Source: Glycine soja (lineage: Eukaryota; Streptophyta; Magnoliopsida; Fabales; Fabaceae). From it: a DNA stretch of 64,000 nt. The position numbers were made by a program, and so were the translations under genes. Under the pieces are notes generated by a model. That model worked only from the letters and a program-made list of their open reading frames with translations. It had not been told where the DNA came from and made no database searches. Shown here in pieces: positions 12,420-24,944 of this stretch (positions are counted from its first letter, which is position 1; each line of letters begins with the position of its first letter). Where the stretch lies: assembly GCF_004193775.1 (NCBI RefSeq), contig NC_041020.1, positions 5,165,657 through 5,229,656 of the forward strand, in the 5' to 3' direction.

Positions 12420-15400
12420 ATGGGAGCGGTGACGTCGTCGATGGCGGCGAAGTTCGCGTTTTTTCCGCCGGATCCGCCGTCGTACACGGTGGCGGAGGAG
12501 GTGGAGGGGAGGGCACGGATGGCGGAGGTGGCTCTGAGGGAAAACGTCGACGTTTTGAAGGTGAAAACGGAGAGAGGGAACAGCGTTGTGGCGATGTACA
12601 TAAAGAACCCAACGGCGTCGTTGACTTTGCTTTACTCGCACGGAAACGCCGCTGATCTGGGTCAGATGTACGAGTTGTTCAGCGAACTCAGTATCCACCT
12701 CCGAGTTAACCTCATGGGGTTAGTAATTTCTCCAACATTCTTTTATTTTTTGTTTACTTATTTTTTACGGAGTATTAATTTCCATTATTGGAGAACCTTA
12801 TTGATGATCACCTTTATTGAAATTTTTCTTTTCCAATCACAATTTTTTTTTTCATTCACAAATACTCAAATCTGAAACCTTAATTAAGAACACCGAGTTT
12901 GTACTAATGACTTGTTGGATACTTACTACTTAGTTATTAGTTATTTATGTAGATTTACTTTATCTTTTATGTTTTTTTACTTACAATTCAGTGTTTGAAC
13001 TTTGAAATTTAATTATTGAAATTTTTTCGTGTTGGATTTTTTACTGAATTAGCGACTAGATTGAATAATAATTTCTTGAGTGGCAAAATTAGGTCGTGAG
13101 AGATATAAATATAACATAGTCTTATTATTTTTCCGGAAAAATGGGAATTATCACGTGCGTTCATGAAATACAGAAATAGGCATTTTGTTGATCGAATTAG
13201 ACTAAATCATGTATTTTGGAGACCTAATTTTCTTCAGTAGGGATTAATATGATGTATCTAATATCACACATAATGGACTAAATTTGTTTAAATTTTAGCT
13301 AAATTTAGATAAATTGCCATTAAGGATTTTCCCGTTCCTTTCATTCTGAATTTTTTGTACCTTTTTAAAGACCTATGGCAATCTCTCACAAATATGTCGT
13401 TTTTTTATGCTCTCTGTAGTTATGACTATTCTGGATATGGGCAGTCGTCTGGAAAGGTAAGCATATTTGTTTTTTTTTTATTTCTGTTGAGTGATGGTGC
13501 TGATTATGATTATATTTAGCATTTTAGTTTGTGTATTCTACAAGATGAATGTTTATTTTTATATAATTAAATAAAACTTATAATAAATAAATATTGTTAA
13601 TATAGAAATATCATAGTTAAAATTCATATTAATTATCGGTAAATATAATGTTATTGATAATTTCACTTGAAAAATTATTGAAAATTTAATTTAGAAATAG
13701 AAATAAATGATGATAGATTAAAAAGGATATGCAGTAAAGAAAATCAAGTATATAAATAGAGATATAAGGATAGCAGTTTGAGATGGTCGGAATAATTTTC
13801 TTGGCTAGTTGTAGAAGTAGTGCTCATCCAATGGGAATAAATAAGATAGAGAATATTGAAAATGTCTAATTGAGACCCGAGTGGGTAAGAAGAGTGACAA
13901 TTTCACTTTTTAGATTGGATATTCTAATTTATAATATAGGAGTGAGTTTTTGGTTGGCAGATTTGCTAAGCTTTAAAATATTATGTGTTAAGTTCGTGTT
14001 CCTTTTAATGTAAATGAGCTTTTTAGATTTTTTTTCTCTTGCGGTTGTTCTCGAGGTGATTAACAATTAGTATTGCACATCTATTATTGATTTTTGTGGC
14101 TTCGGAAAATGGAAAAGAGTTTAGATGAATTTTAGTAAAGGTATTTAAAACTTCATTCTGATATTCTATCCTCTAAAATACTAAAATCAGTAATAGGATG
14201 TTCAAAATTAGTTCTGTGACTCTGAAAGTTGTAAATAAGATCAAATATCATTAGGAGACATATTCATAATTACTCACCACTTTTAAGAAGTTCCTATATA
14301 TTGAAAATGATTAAAGTGTAACTCATTCTCTTAGGGGAGAAGTGTATATTTAGAAAAGAAAAAAAAAAGGAGGGGGAATATATTTTAAGTCTTAATGGAG
14401 GGAAGAGGAATTTACTCTAAATTTAGTAAAGATAGAAGGGGATAAGAAAAAAGGAGTATAGAACATTGTGATTTGTGAGATTGCTTCATGCTATGGTAGC
14501 TTGAGTTTAACAATTTGATATATTTCATTTTGGACAGCCTAGTGAGCAGAACACTTATGCAGATATAGAAGCTGTTTATAAATGCCTGCTGGAGAAGTAT
14601 GGGGCAAAAGAGGAAGATATTGTTTTATATGGGCAATCTGTTGGTAGTGGCCCCACTATAGATTTGGCTTCTCGTTTATCAAACCTTAGGGCTGTGATTC
14701 TCCACAGTCCAATCTTATCTGGCCTTCGTGTCATGTATCCTGTAAAGCGCACATACTGGTTTGACATTTATAAGGTTTTACCTTTATCAATGCTGAATTG
14801 GTGAATCATAATTCATAATGTTCAATTTTCATTCATTTTAATATTATTGGTCTTCTTTTGATGCAGAACATTGATAAAATCCCTTTAGTGAATTGTCCTG
14901 TTCTTGTGATTCATGTGAGTATTCTTCTCATTTCTGATTGCTGTAACTTGTATTTATAGTTAGGGACTAGATATATATCATTGCATAGAAATGGCTGGAA
15001 TTGCACAATGCTACTAAAGGTTTTTTTTCATCTCTCAACTGCATAATAAGTGAGCATATGAATTGCATAATGCTACTAAAGGTTGTGTTTCAACTTTCAA
15101 CCATGTTTATATAATTAGATGGTTCTTTGTATTGCCTTTTATATTTTAGGGAACGGCTGATGATGTAGTGGATTGCTCCCATGGTAAGCAACTTTGGGAA
15201 AATTGTAAACAAAAGTACGAGCCCTTATGGATTAAAGGAGGAAATCACTGTGATTTGGAGCTTTACCCTCAATATATAAAGCACCTCAAGAAATTCATCA
15301 CGGTCATTGAGAAGTCACCACATCAAAAAACTGGATCTGATCGTATTCCTGATCAACTTGACAAACCTAGGAACAGCATAGATTTTCGAGAGAAATCCAG

Positions 15401-15753
15401 ACCCAGCATGGATCAAAGGGAGAATTTGAAGAGTATTGATCAGAAAGAAAAGCCTAGTGCAAGCACAGACCATAAAGAGAAGTCAAGAGCCAGCGTAGAC
15501 AGGAGAGATAAATCAAGGAAGAGTATAGATCGCCCTGAGAAGTCATATAATGGATCAGATATACCCGAAAAAGCTAGAAATAGCATCGACCGGTGAGATA
15601 TAAACCATGCCCAATGCAGTGAGTTCAAATGTTGCAGTTATGATGTTTTTTGACTTTATTTTTCTGTTTTGTGGTTGCAGTTTTGGGGAGATGGTGAGAT
15701 CGGTTGGATTATGCAATATTGATTGTTTCAGGCCCACAGCGACTCATGCATGA
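12420..15753 (+). CDS. Alpha/beta hydrolase, ABHD17-like (six exons, 378 aa)
   Basis: Serine hydrolase of the ABHD17/BEM46 family; animal members remove palmitate from membrane proteins, while plant substrates are mostly unknown. Exons: 12420-12718, 13420-13456, 14538-14774, 14867-14914, 15150-15592 and 15681-15753, all GT/AG and in frame. Motifs: SHGNAAD oxyanion loop (residues 73-79), nucleophile elbow GQSVGSG with Ser146, a GTADD turn with Asp211 or 212, and GGNHCD with His240. The start MGAVTSS fits N-myristoylation at Gly2, so membrane attachment is likely. Residues about 279-355 form a charged, Ser-rich tail of imperfect 11-12 residue units around KSR-x-SxD. The last exon adds [14 protein letters not shown] and ends ATHA. 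Without the last splice the reading would stop at a TGA that overlaps the donor site (CG|GTGAGA), leaving a protein about 24 residues shorter. The gene appears intact. Confidence 0.93.
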
Positions 15754-16480
15754 AAAAGATGGTGGAGCATTATGCAGAGCTTGTTGTATTTTTCTCATTA
15801 ATTATTTGATTGGTTGCCTTTGTCATGGCCTGTGTAATGCCCTGGCCTTGGAATGAGGTAGCCTACCTTGGCCTTTATAACTTTTTTTCTTCCCACAATA
15901 TATAGATGATTGGTTGGTGGAGTCTGGGGTTAGGTAAATGTTTCATTGTACCTGATTTGTTTTCTAAAGAAATAGATAGGAAAGTAATTTAACCATGTAG
16001 ATCATGTACCACAAAAATCACCCTAGAGTTCAAGTTAATAATCTAACCTGTCTTTCTGGTCATATGCTGACATAGATAAGTTTGATTTATTCTTGGGGTA
16101 TGGACGTATGAACATGTAATTTGCTCTGCATCAGTAATAGTTTTTTTTTCCCCAATTGAAACGAGCTGGATTTTTTTTTTTTAATTCAGTAGTTGGCCAC
16201 AATGATTTTGCAGTCTGACAACCGAAGGTGCTTGTGGGATCAAAATCTAATAGCAGGGGATTGCCTCTAGGTGTTTTAGTTTATATCAATTGTTTAGTGG
16301 GTTTATTTTGTGTTAAAAAATAGTTTATAATCAGATTGTTGAGAAAAGAATTAAGCTAAGCCAAGCATTTGTAACCAAGACTAAACAGAAAACCAAGAGA
16401 TGATTTGGGAAAAATTGTATCTACGTGAAGCATTTACCTATTTCCTCCCATGACATCTAGCTGAAGAGTTCGGATGGGTG
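15754..16480 (+). other. 3' UTR and downstream spacer of the hydrolase gene
   Basis: No coding sequence. The first few hundred bases are probably 3' UTR. T-rich runs follow, and then a pair of inverted MITE-like repeats begins. Confidence 0.45.
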
Positions 16481-16695
16481 TGTTTGGATTTTAGGTGGAA
16501 GCATCCAAAAGTATGTTTGAGAGGAAAAATGAGTTTGAGATCATATTTGATTATTTCTCAAAAATATGTTTAAGACTAAAATTTTGTCTGAAAACTCAAT
16601 TTCAGAGGGAAAAACATTTGAGATACTTTTGTAAGCTCAGTTTACAAACTTAAGTTTGACCCAAATTTAAGTTTATAAATTTTAATTCAAACATG
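16481..16695 (+). repeat. MITE-like repeat, left member of an inverted pair
   Basis: About 215 bp, starting TGTGTTTGGATTTTAGGTGG and ending ATTCAAACATG. It aligns, imperfectly, with the reverse complement of 17983-18190. Its own ends are also weakly inverted (TGTTTGRAT), as in a MITE. No coding content. Confidence 0.6.
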
Positions 16696-17083
16696 AAATA
16701 GAAAGAATGGATATTTGCAAAAAAATTTAATGACAATATGACATTCAACAAATTAGAAGTTACTAATATATCAATACTCCGAATCAGCCTCTATCAAGAA
16801 TGACTCGTTTACTAATATATCAACTCAATGGTCGATAGATGAACTGAGTACACTTGCAGAAGGTACTAGTATTGCATATATTTCGTAAATCCTTATGTGA
16901 CAACTGACATACAAGCTAACCTACAAGTTGTTGCTTGGTCTTTGGCGATAAGGACAATGAAGAGATCCAGGGTGAGAAGCTTGATAATTGTGATTATTCC
17001 ATCGGTACAACTAGCTGTTTCCAACATAGCTTGTCCTATTAACATGGCGCCAGGTCTTTGGATTAACCCTTTATTTCTAGTAT

Positions 17084-17911
17084 AAAGAGCATGTGAAACA
17101 GTTCACCATTACTATTTCAGAGGGAGCGATGCGTGGAATTACAATATTTCTTCATCAGATTCAATTTTGATAAAGAAAATTATTCAAATAAGGGATTTTA
17201 TTATCTCCAAAGAGTTAAGTACGGAAGAGGCCAAAAAGAAGATTCAATCTTGGAGTACCAATGAACAATTGCTTGTTGACAAAGCCTATGAATACATTAG
17301 AGGTGTCAAGCCTACTGTTAGTTGGTGTTCGGTTATATGGAACCTAACAATCCCCCCTAAGATGTCTTTCATTCTGTGGCTTGCTAAAAGGAACCGGTTG
17401 TTTACTCTTGACAAAGTTGCTTTTTTGAACAAGGGTTCATTCTGCCCCTTTATGTTCAAATGAGGCTGAGTCAAATGCTCATTTGTTCTTTTCTTGCAGG
17501 AAATATCTCCAAGTTTGGGCTCACATTCGTGATTTGGCTCCTTTCCGCAAGCGTTTCACTTCTTTACAGCGCATTACTGACTCTTTAATTAGGGTCAAAT
17601 CCACATCAGGTGTTCAAGGAAAATTACGTTGTTTGGTTATAGCAATTACAGTCTACTGCATCTGGCTCTCTAGGAACAAGCTGATTTTTGAAAATTATCA
17701 ATTTTCTGTAATAGAGGTTATTAGCAAGATTAAGTTTCTTATGTATAGACAAGCGCACCTGTTGCATTTGTTTTAGCATCTTGATATAGGTCTTCTTGTA
17801 TTAGGGAGGCTTTTGATTTTCTCTAGCTGCGGGGTATGCCCCGTTTATTGTTGTATCATTTTGGGTTTAATATAATTTATATTTTTTCCAAAAAAAAGAG
17901 CATGTGAAACA
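17084..17911 (+). mobile_element. 5'-truncated LINE with 17-bp target-site duplication
   Basis: The 17-mer AAAGAGCATGTGAAACA occurs at 17084-17100 and again at 17895-17911. Between the copies, 17101-17894, lies the 3' end of an L1-type LINE that ends in an A run (17890-17897). Sharing of a perfect 17-mer and a terminal poly(A) are the hallmarks of target-primed reverse transcription with 5' truncation. The insert sits between the two inverted MITE-like arms. Confidence 0.92.
17161..17776 (+). pseudogene. LINE ORF2 C-terminus (RVT zinc-binding region), frameshifted
   Basis: The first frame runs from about 17161 to 17463 and carries the WNLTIPPKMSFILWLA segment that precedes the zinc-binding motif. 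A frameshift near 17450-17465 moves the C-x2-C part, and the frame then continues as CSNEAESNAHLFFSC, with VWAHIRDL and IWLSRNKLIFEN after it. Together this is the zf-RVT domain and the tail of ORF2. Reverse transcriptase and endonuclease are absent because of the 5' truncation. Confidence 0.85.
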
Positions 17912-17982
17912 AAGTTTTATTAATATACCTGATTTTGGTTAAAGAATAACTTCTGGCCATAGTCTGGGCTACCCAACTAATT

Positions 17983-18190
17983 ACATGTTTGGATTAAAGT
18001 TTGGAAACTTAAGATTTTGGTTTATAAAGTTGAGGTTGTAAAAATATCTCAATTCTTACTTCTTTAAAACTGAGTTTGGAGATATTTTTTTTCTCTTAAA
18101 CAAACTTTTGAGGGATAACTATACATGATGTTAAAATGATTGTACTCTCACCTAAAATACTTTTGGACTTTTCCACCTAAAATTTAAACA
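17983..18190 (-). repeat. MITE-like repeat, right member of an inverted pair
   Basis: Starts CATGTTTGGATTAAAGTTTG and ends CCACCTAAAATTTAAACA; it is the inverted counterpart of 16481-16695. Without the LINE insertion the two arms would be about 480 bp apart. Either they are two independent copies of one MITE family or the arms of one larger foldback element. Confidence 0.55.
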
Positions 18191-18199
18191 TATTCTGAG

Positions 18200-18485
18200 T
18201 GCGTGTTTGGTTTCATGTTAAATAATTGTTTGAGTTCAAAATTGATTTTAGTCTAAATTTTACATGTTTGATTTCACATTAGAGAAGAGTTTAAAATTGA
18301 TTTTTGGTTCAAAATTGAATCTGAGTTAAAGTAACTTTGAGTAGCTTATGCGTCAGATTCAAATTTTTTATATTGAGTTTTATTTTTAACTTGATTTTAT
18401 ATTAAAAACACCTGAATATAAATTATATCACCTCAAAATCAATTTTAATCAAAATTAATTTTATCAACACTCATCCAAGCATGCA
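18200..18485. repeat. MITE with TGCRTGYTTGG terminal inverted repeats
   Basis: Starts TGCGTGTTTGG and ends CCAAGCATGCA, an 11-bp inverted repeat with two mismatches. The interior is rich in AAAATTGATTTT-type blocks and has no coding potential. A related, more degraded copy follows at about 18490-18735. No certain TSD. Confidence 0.6.
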
Positions 18486-19279
18486 ATAAGTGCATTTTTA
18501 GTTTTACGTTTGAAAATTGATTATCAGTTCAAAATTGATTTGGGATAAATTGGCATATGCTTGGTTTTACTTTGGAGAAGAATTTAAAATTGATTTTGCA
18601 TTGAAGATTAATTATGAGTTAAAATAACTTTTGTGTTGGATAAAAAATTTCTTACTAAATTTTACTCATAACTTAATTTTGTAATAAAAATATCCGACCA
18701 TAAATTACATCACTTAAAATCAAGTTTTTTTAACATATTGCATTAGATATACATTCAAATAATTTACATATATACTAAAAAATAATTTACATATATTTGT
18801 GTCTGAATTATTAATTATTATTTCATTTTTTTGTAAATATACCAGATAGAACCTTTGACGTATAAAATGTAATATGCCACATTAGTTTAGAATGGTTGGT
18901 TCAAATTGGATATGCTAATTAAATATTTTGATGAGTCAGAATAGTTAAAATTACTCTATGTAAATAAATAGATGGAAAAGATTGTTAATAAAATAATTAT
19001 ATTAAGCATTTTAGCTCATTCTATGTAAATATTATAAAAAATAGTATAGTAATTAGACTTAAGTTTTAAATCCATCAACCATATATATAAATCATATAAG
19101 AGTAAAAAAAAAACTTTATTAATTTTTTATGCTTAAAACATTATTAACTTTTTTTAAAGGAAAACATCTATTTATAATATATAAAAGTTGAGCTCCTCCC
19201 TATTACGGTGTCGATGATTTGGAGGAAAGAAAATATTCTCCTTTTGTGTTTATCACTTTTATTTTCCTTATTCTTTTTC

Positions 19280-19472
19280 CAATGTTACTCACAATATAAC
19301 AAAACCTTATACCAAAACATTTCAATTCAATCTTACTAACCTCCAAATACTTCTCATGTTCACGGTCCTCATTCTTCAATGTTAATCACGATCTTATAAA
19401 ACCCTATATCAGTACATCTCAATTCAGTCATACTCACCTCCAAATTCTTCTCATGTTCACGGGCATCAGCAA
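19280..19472. repeat. About 97-bp imperfect tandem duplication
   Basis: Two units, 19280-19375 and 19378-19472, each running from CAATGTTA-TCAC through CTCACCTCCAAAT-like sequence to CTTCTCATGTTCACGG. They lie within the left part of the probable Helitron. No function known. Confidence 0.65.
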
Positions 19473-20235
19473 TGACAATAAAAGAAAGGTACATGCGCGA
19501 CTTGCAATCACAAGCCTTACCTAACAAGAGCACAAGAGACTCTTGCATGGTCATGGAAGCAACATATGCGCCACACGATTGCAAGCAAAGCCACAATGCG
19601 TTGATCTTAGCATAGTAGCATTGGAGCAAATGGAGTCTTCCGCATTCCCTTCTATATATTTTTTTTATATTTAATACTATAAGCATTCTATATTTTTTTT
19701 ACATTATATATTTTAATAAATATATAAGCCTCTCAAAATTAAATAAAAATTAATATTTAACTGATAATTAAATAGAATTTTAAATTTTAAATTATTCATT
19801 ACCCGTTGTAAAAAAATTATTTTAAATTTTCATTAGAACTCATTTTTTTATTGATTTTTCATATTAAAATACTTAATTCAGATTTGATTTTATGATTATT
19901 AATGTATGGTACTCTTTGAATTTTAAATTTAAATTTATGTCATTGTTATGTCTCATTCTGACACAATTTGATTTATTTATTATTTATATTAATTATTTGA
20001 TTTAGATTTGATTTCATTATGAATGTACAACATAATTTTAAATTTCAATTTCTTAATTGAATACATATTAAAATCATTTGTTACCTTACATATCATACTA
20101 TTGTATAATTGGAATTTTTTTCTAATTACATACAAGTTTTATCTACTATATTCTCTCTCTTTACATAAGAATCTAACAAAGTAAAATGGAATACAAGACC
20201 TCAACACAACTCGTAATGATTGATTTCTAAAAGTG

Positions 20236-22470
20236 TGTATTACTCGATTGTGGAATGTTTATAGCAAGAAAGATGAACAATGTCCAATGTTATTGGACAT
20301 CGTGTTTTTGGATGAAAAGGTAATCATTTTTATTTTTACAATTTACATATCATTCAATTTTTTCATACTAATAATTTCTAAATTCTAATATATTTTCTGC
20401 TCTATAAATATAAATATAAATAAATATTTTAGATCAACAAAGTTCATGATCTAAAATTAGTTTTCAAACTAATTTATAAAAAAATATGTTGGTTAAACAA
20501 AGTTGGAATTTATTTATTTTTCACATTTGTCTGTAAAAATTATATTTCACACCAACTTTAATTATTACAAATATAATTTTATTTATTATCTCCAATATTA
20601 CATATCACAAAATGCAAAAAAAGTTTACATTAAATTACTTTAAACAAATTTTATGTGGATTAAATTTATTTAATATTTTTAATGTTAATCCGATTTGCAC
20701 TTTTAAATATATTGTAACAGAAAAATCTAGTACATGTAGCAGTAGTTGGAGAATATAATTTCAAAATTCAATGATATTTTACAAGAGAGAAACTTATATA
20801 CCATACATAATTTAAAAATTATCTCAACAAATGATGCATACAAACTTGTCAAAGGAACATTCAAAGAATTATTTTTGCTTACTACTGTTGTCAAGAAAAT
20901 CAATAACATATCCATTAACATTCCTCCACACTATTTTGAGTTTGGTTAAATGAAAACTTTAGCTCAAAGGGTGGATGATAGAATTGTCTTAACATGTACA
21001 ACATTAATTTTTTGCAAATTCATAACTAATTTATTTCACTCTAACATATCTCATGTTTTATTATAAACATTATTGGCACACTTTATGTACTTGGAAATGA
21101 AAAGGTACTTGTTAGTGGCTAATCAACAAAAATAAGGAGATTGGAATTGCTACTAAAAGAGTAAATAAATTATCCTTACTTTATCATTAATTATAATTTT
21201 GTTTAAATAATAATTTTGTACAATTCATTAATATATATTTCTTTACACAATAGAATGTAATATAGAACATTATATTTTTTTCATCCCCTTTTTTATTGGT
21301 TGAAGTTGTTAAAGTTACTTTGTGGACAAACATAGTCTTAGAATTTGAAAAAGCAATCAACATCTAAAAAGAAGATTCAAAGATAGTTACAATCACTTCT
21401 ATCATAGTTAAGAAATTCAGAGATTTGATTACTTTAACACATTTAAAATCCTTATCAAAATTTATATTCTACACTTTATATATCTGACCACTTTATCTCT
21501 TTTCTTTTATATATATATATATATATATAGATAATTCAGCCAAAAAAATATGGATAATTATATAAATAGATGGTTAAATTGTACTTAATGTTTACATTAA
21601 TATATATATATATATATAATCTTTAAAGAACATTTAAATAAAAATTAATGCATAATTTCCTATCTGTTTATTTTTATATTAGCGTGTTTATTTAATTTGA
21701 TATTTATTTATTTATTTGAGATGTTTCTTTACTATCTTAAGTATTGTTTTGAATTTAACTTATTTAATAAATAAATAATTTTAATTCAATTAACTCTATA
21801 TACTTTTTGCTCACAATAATTTTTTTAATATTTTATTTATTATAATAATTTTAATTTACTAACAATTGTATTTTAATAATTATTTTTCAGATGAGTATTT
21901 CATCAACTGAAATTCAAGTACAATGATCTATATCAACCTAGACAATCTTGATCTTGCAAAGTTCAACATAGAGTAAAATGAACTTCCTCCTTTTATTTTA
22001 TCATACACATTTTCATTCAACGAATAAAATGTTAGTTTATTCTAATTCTTTGATTGATGTAGTTAAAAAATTATAAATTGTATTTTAAATAACTACTTTG
22101 TAGAAAAAAATGTAACAGCATCAAATAAAAGAACTATCTTCTCCAAGTTCTATCAACATTGATCTTGACAAGAGAATGTAAAAAAAGAATAGAAGATTTT
22201 TGCAATATATAACGTCCATGAAATGGATATCAAAATCATAGGTATGCTAACTTACCATGACCTTCATATTCATAATATTCAATAATATTTTATTTTTTCT
22301 GAGTTTTAACATATATGAAATAGTAGGATAATGCGTTCACAATTCATGCAACAATCAATGAGATCAACAATAGATTTGGTTGGAATTATGTTGCAAGTGA
22401 GAGATGCCAAAGAAAGTTACAAAAGAGGGAAATTAATGCAAACAATCATCCAAGTACTCAACAACAAGGT
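20236..22470 (+). pseudogene. RPA1-like (OB-fold) gene remnant carried by the Helitron
   Basis: Dispersed exon-like pieces match, in order, the Helitron-associated replication protein A-like family. About 20243-20320 has VWNVYSKKDEQCPMLLDIVFLDEKG-like sequence (start of DBD-A). At 20746-20949 there is a 67-residue frame with KFNDILQERNLYTIHNLKII and TTVVKKI...IPPHYFEF. About 21305-21430 has VTLWTN... and IVKKF (DBD-B-like). About 22200-22245 has NVHEMDIKIIG. About 22335-22430 has FTIHATINEINNRFGWNYVA, with only a partial zinc-binding Cys set (C-terminal DBD-C-like). RPA binds single-stranded DNA, which suits rolling-circle transposition. There are stops between and within the pieces, so no protein is expected. 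Exon borders were not resolved. Confidence 0.65.
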
Positions 22471-22949
22471 TTAATATTTGTATACAATGAATTATTTTTT
22501 ATAACATAATTAAATAAATATTACAATTTTTAAGATCTTTTTTAGGTTCAAGATAGAATTGAAATTCACAACAAATTCTGAATACACAACAAATTCGATC
22601 GAAATGTTCACAACGAATTCTAAATACAATAACATCTGAACTCCTCTACACCCAAAATGCAAACATATGGTATACCCTTTACAAACACACTTTCATTTTT
22701 GAAATCAAGCTCACAACATGAAGCAAGGATTTCAAACCTATACCGTCACATAGACTTTTACCCCAAAAAATATCATTCGTATGATCATTTCCTCAAAGAA
22801 ATTAAGCAAGTAACCATATTTATAATTTATTTACATTTTTACTTGTACAAAATATTAATAATTTCGTCTACTAATTAATATTTTTATTAAAAAAGGAGTT
22901 CACTTCACCACAACAAATATCATCAGATGAGTGAGTCAACGAAGAACTA

Positions 22950-23310
22950 ATTATAAGTCAAAGTCCAACGCTACAAGTAACCAATAAGTCAAAAGGTGGA
23001 CATTCATCATTTAAAGAAGAAGTTTATCAAATCTCACAAAGTCCATTAAAAAAAATACGAATAAACAAACTATTACAAGTCAAAATCCAAAGTTACAACT
23101 ATTTAAGACGGCAAAAGATGCATCTTCATGATCATCAAAAGAAGAAGAAAGTCTATTAAAGAAAAAATGTGAAAAAAATCTTTCATAAGTGATGGCTCAA
23201 AACTACAAACATCCAAGAAGTTAAAGGATGCATATTCATCATCAAATGAAGTTTATTCAATCTGGGACATCCATTAAAGAGAAAGACAAATAAATAAACT
23301 ATTATCTTAC
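22950..23310. repeat. Degenerate about 120-bp tandem repeats
   Basis: Three diverged units recur at about 22955, 23080 and 23200. Each contains AAGTCAAA-type sequence, a CATTCATCAT/CATATTCATCATC block, AAGAAGAAGTTTATC and a CCATTAAAGA-like end. They lie 3' of the RPA-like remnant within the probable Helitron. Any coding frame is broken. Confidence 0.55.
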
Positions 23311-24290
23311 TTCATAGTTTAGAAATGAGAACACCAAAGAAAACAAAATTCAATAACATCACCAGCGAAAGGAAATAAATACAAAATGTTTATTTAAATG
23401 AACAATTTTCAATGTTTTATTCACATCATTTTTATGCGTTTTACCATTATGATTGACTATTTTTCTTTCATTAAATATATTTCTTTGACTGCTTTATTAT
23501 GTCAATTTCACTTTATTCTTATATTGCTCTTATGAAATTTATCCATAATGCTTACTTTTATTTTCATGATAATCAACTTTAATTAAGTGATCAGTCTCTA
23601 ATTTTAAAATATTTCCTTATAAATATATTGATAAAAAAATATCTTAATTTATACGTATTTTTTTTTATCTTCTTTAACAGAAAATGATATAAAATATAAT
23701 TGATAATTATATTTTTAAATTTGATTTATCAAATCAATAATTTATTTAAATATTGTTTTAATTATTTATAAACTCACACAATGCAAGTGTCTATGTCTAG
23801 TTATTAACTTAATTATGTATCAATCCAACGACGATCAAAATAAATATGACACGCTGAAAATGTTGTAGTTTTTGTCACTTCCATTTTTTTTCTTCTGATT
23901 TTCAGCTTTTCCATATTAATAACATCAAATATTTTGATATTTTCAAATTAAAACAATTCAATTTGAGAAAAAAAATTTTATTTTTTATCTTCACTTTATT
24001 TCTTATATTAAAAAAGTTATATAAAAATTGTGAAAATGAAAAATGGAAACATAAACTAATATATATACTCTTTTTTTACTATTTTTTTGTATTTTTTTAT
24101 AAAAATAGAAGATAAAGTGAAAATAATATGATATTACATAGTTAAAAATAAGAAAAACGTATACTTTCTTATTAAATATTTCAATTTTTTTGTTTTTTCA
24201 GGAGAAATGATCATATATATATATATATAAATGGATAATAATTTGTTATGAAAAGAAAAGTACCTATAAATTGGTATAACATTAAAATAA

Positions 24291-24513
24291 GGATTTAAAT
24301 ATGTTTAATATCTCCTATAAATATTCAAATTTGTTTTTGGGGCTCTAATAACTTTTTTTTGATTTTTTTTAAGTTTTCAATATATTAAAAATTTTGTTTT
24401 AAATTTCTACTAATAATTAAATGATGATGAATTATTTTACAAATTAATGTTTCTAATACCATAAATTAAATGAAATTCTGTCATTTATAATGTATTTTAA
24501 ACATATTTAAGTC
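24291..24513. mobile_element. Tourist-like MITE with TAA duplication
   Basis: 223 bp. The left end GGATTTAAATATGTTTAA is matched by the inverted right end TTTTAAACATATTTAAGTC, with a one-base offset. TAA flanks both sides (24288-24290, 24514-24516), the 3-bp TSD expected of PIF/Harbinger-derived Tourist MITEs. No coding sequence. Confidence 0.65.
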
Positions 24514-24816
24514 TAAAATAAATAAAAATAAACAATATTATTCTTTTTTTTACATCTTTACTCTATGCACATATCATAAGAAATTAATTAAGAAAAAAGA
24601 ATTATTGCTTTGTAATATGGGAAAACTTGCGTTTTTAATGGGCATGATCAATTTTGTTGTACCTTCTACATATTTAGTTAGTGATTAAATTTATTTATTT
24701 TTTATCTTTTATAATTCAGAAACTAATTTTCAGCGCCTCACATCTTCACATATCAAAATTAGTATTTATTCTAATTTTATTTATATTTTTTTATCTTATA
24801 CTACTAATTTATTAAT

Positions 24817-24895
24817 GGGTGTTTCTAGGTGCACCCAGTATTATTGTTGGGACACCCAGTACCCATAGTGAAAAGACGAAAATACCCCTAAACAT
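24817..24895. repeat. MULE left terminal inverted repeat
   Basis: Begins GGGTGTTTCTAGGTGCACCC and pairs with the reverse complement of 30120-30198, with mismatches. Within it GGTGCACCC is itself palindromic, and a second copy (GGGACACCCAGTA) follows about 25 bases inward. Both features recur in the right TIR. Confidence 0.85.
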
Positions 24896-24944
24896 TTAAA
24901 GCGATTAGTGTGCATCCAACTAACACTGTTTGATCCACGTGTGT

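Larger units (their letters stand above)
19167..23800 (+). mobile_element. Probable degenerate Helitron
   Basis: The proposed left end, A|TCTATTTATAATATATAAAAG at 19167, matches the plant Helitron 5' consensus (TC, then TATA-AAAG). The proposed right end is at 23800: ACACAATGCAAGTGTC hairpin-like sequence, then CTATGTCTAG|T, the classic CTAG end about 10 bases after a short stem. Insertion between A and T without a TSD fits. Inside is a decayed RPA-like gene, a usual Helitron companion. No Rep/helicase gene is present, so it would be non-autonomous. An alternative 5' end is at 20142 (A|TCTACTATATTCTC). Confidence 0.6.

Noticed and set aside
12177..12698. Several open frames on both strands over the hydrolase 5' UTR and first exon
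   Set aside because: They are GC-driven shadows of exon 1; only the frame from 12420 has family motifs and splices onward.
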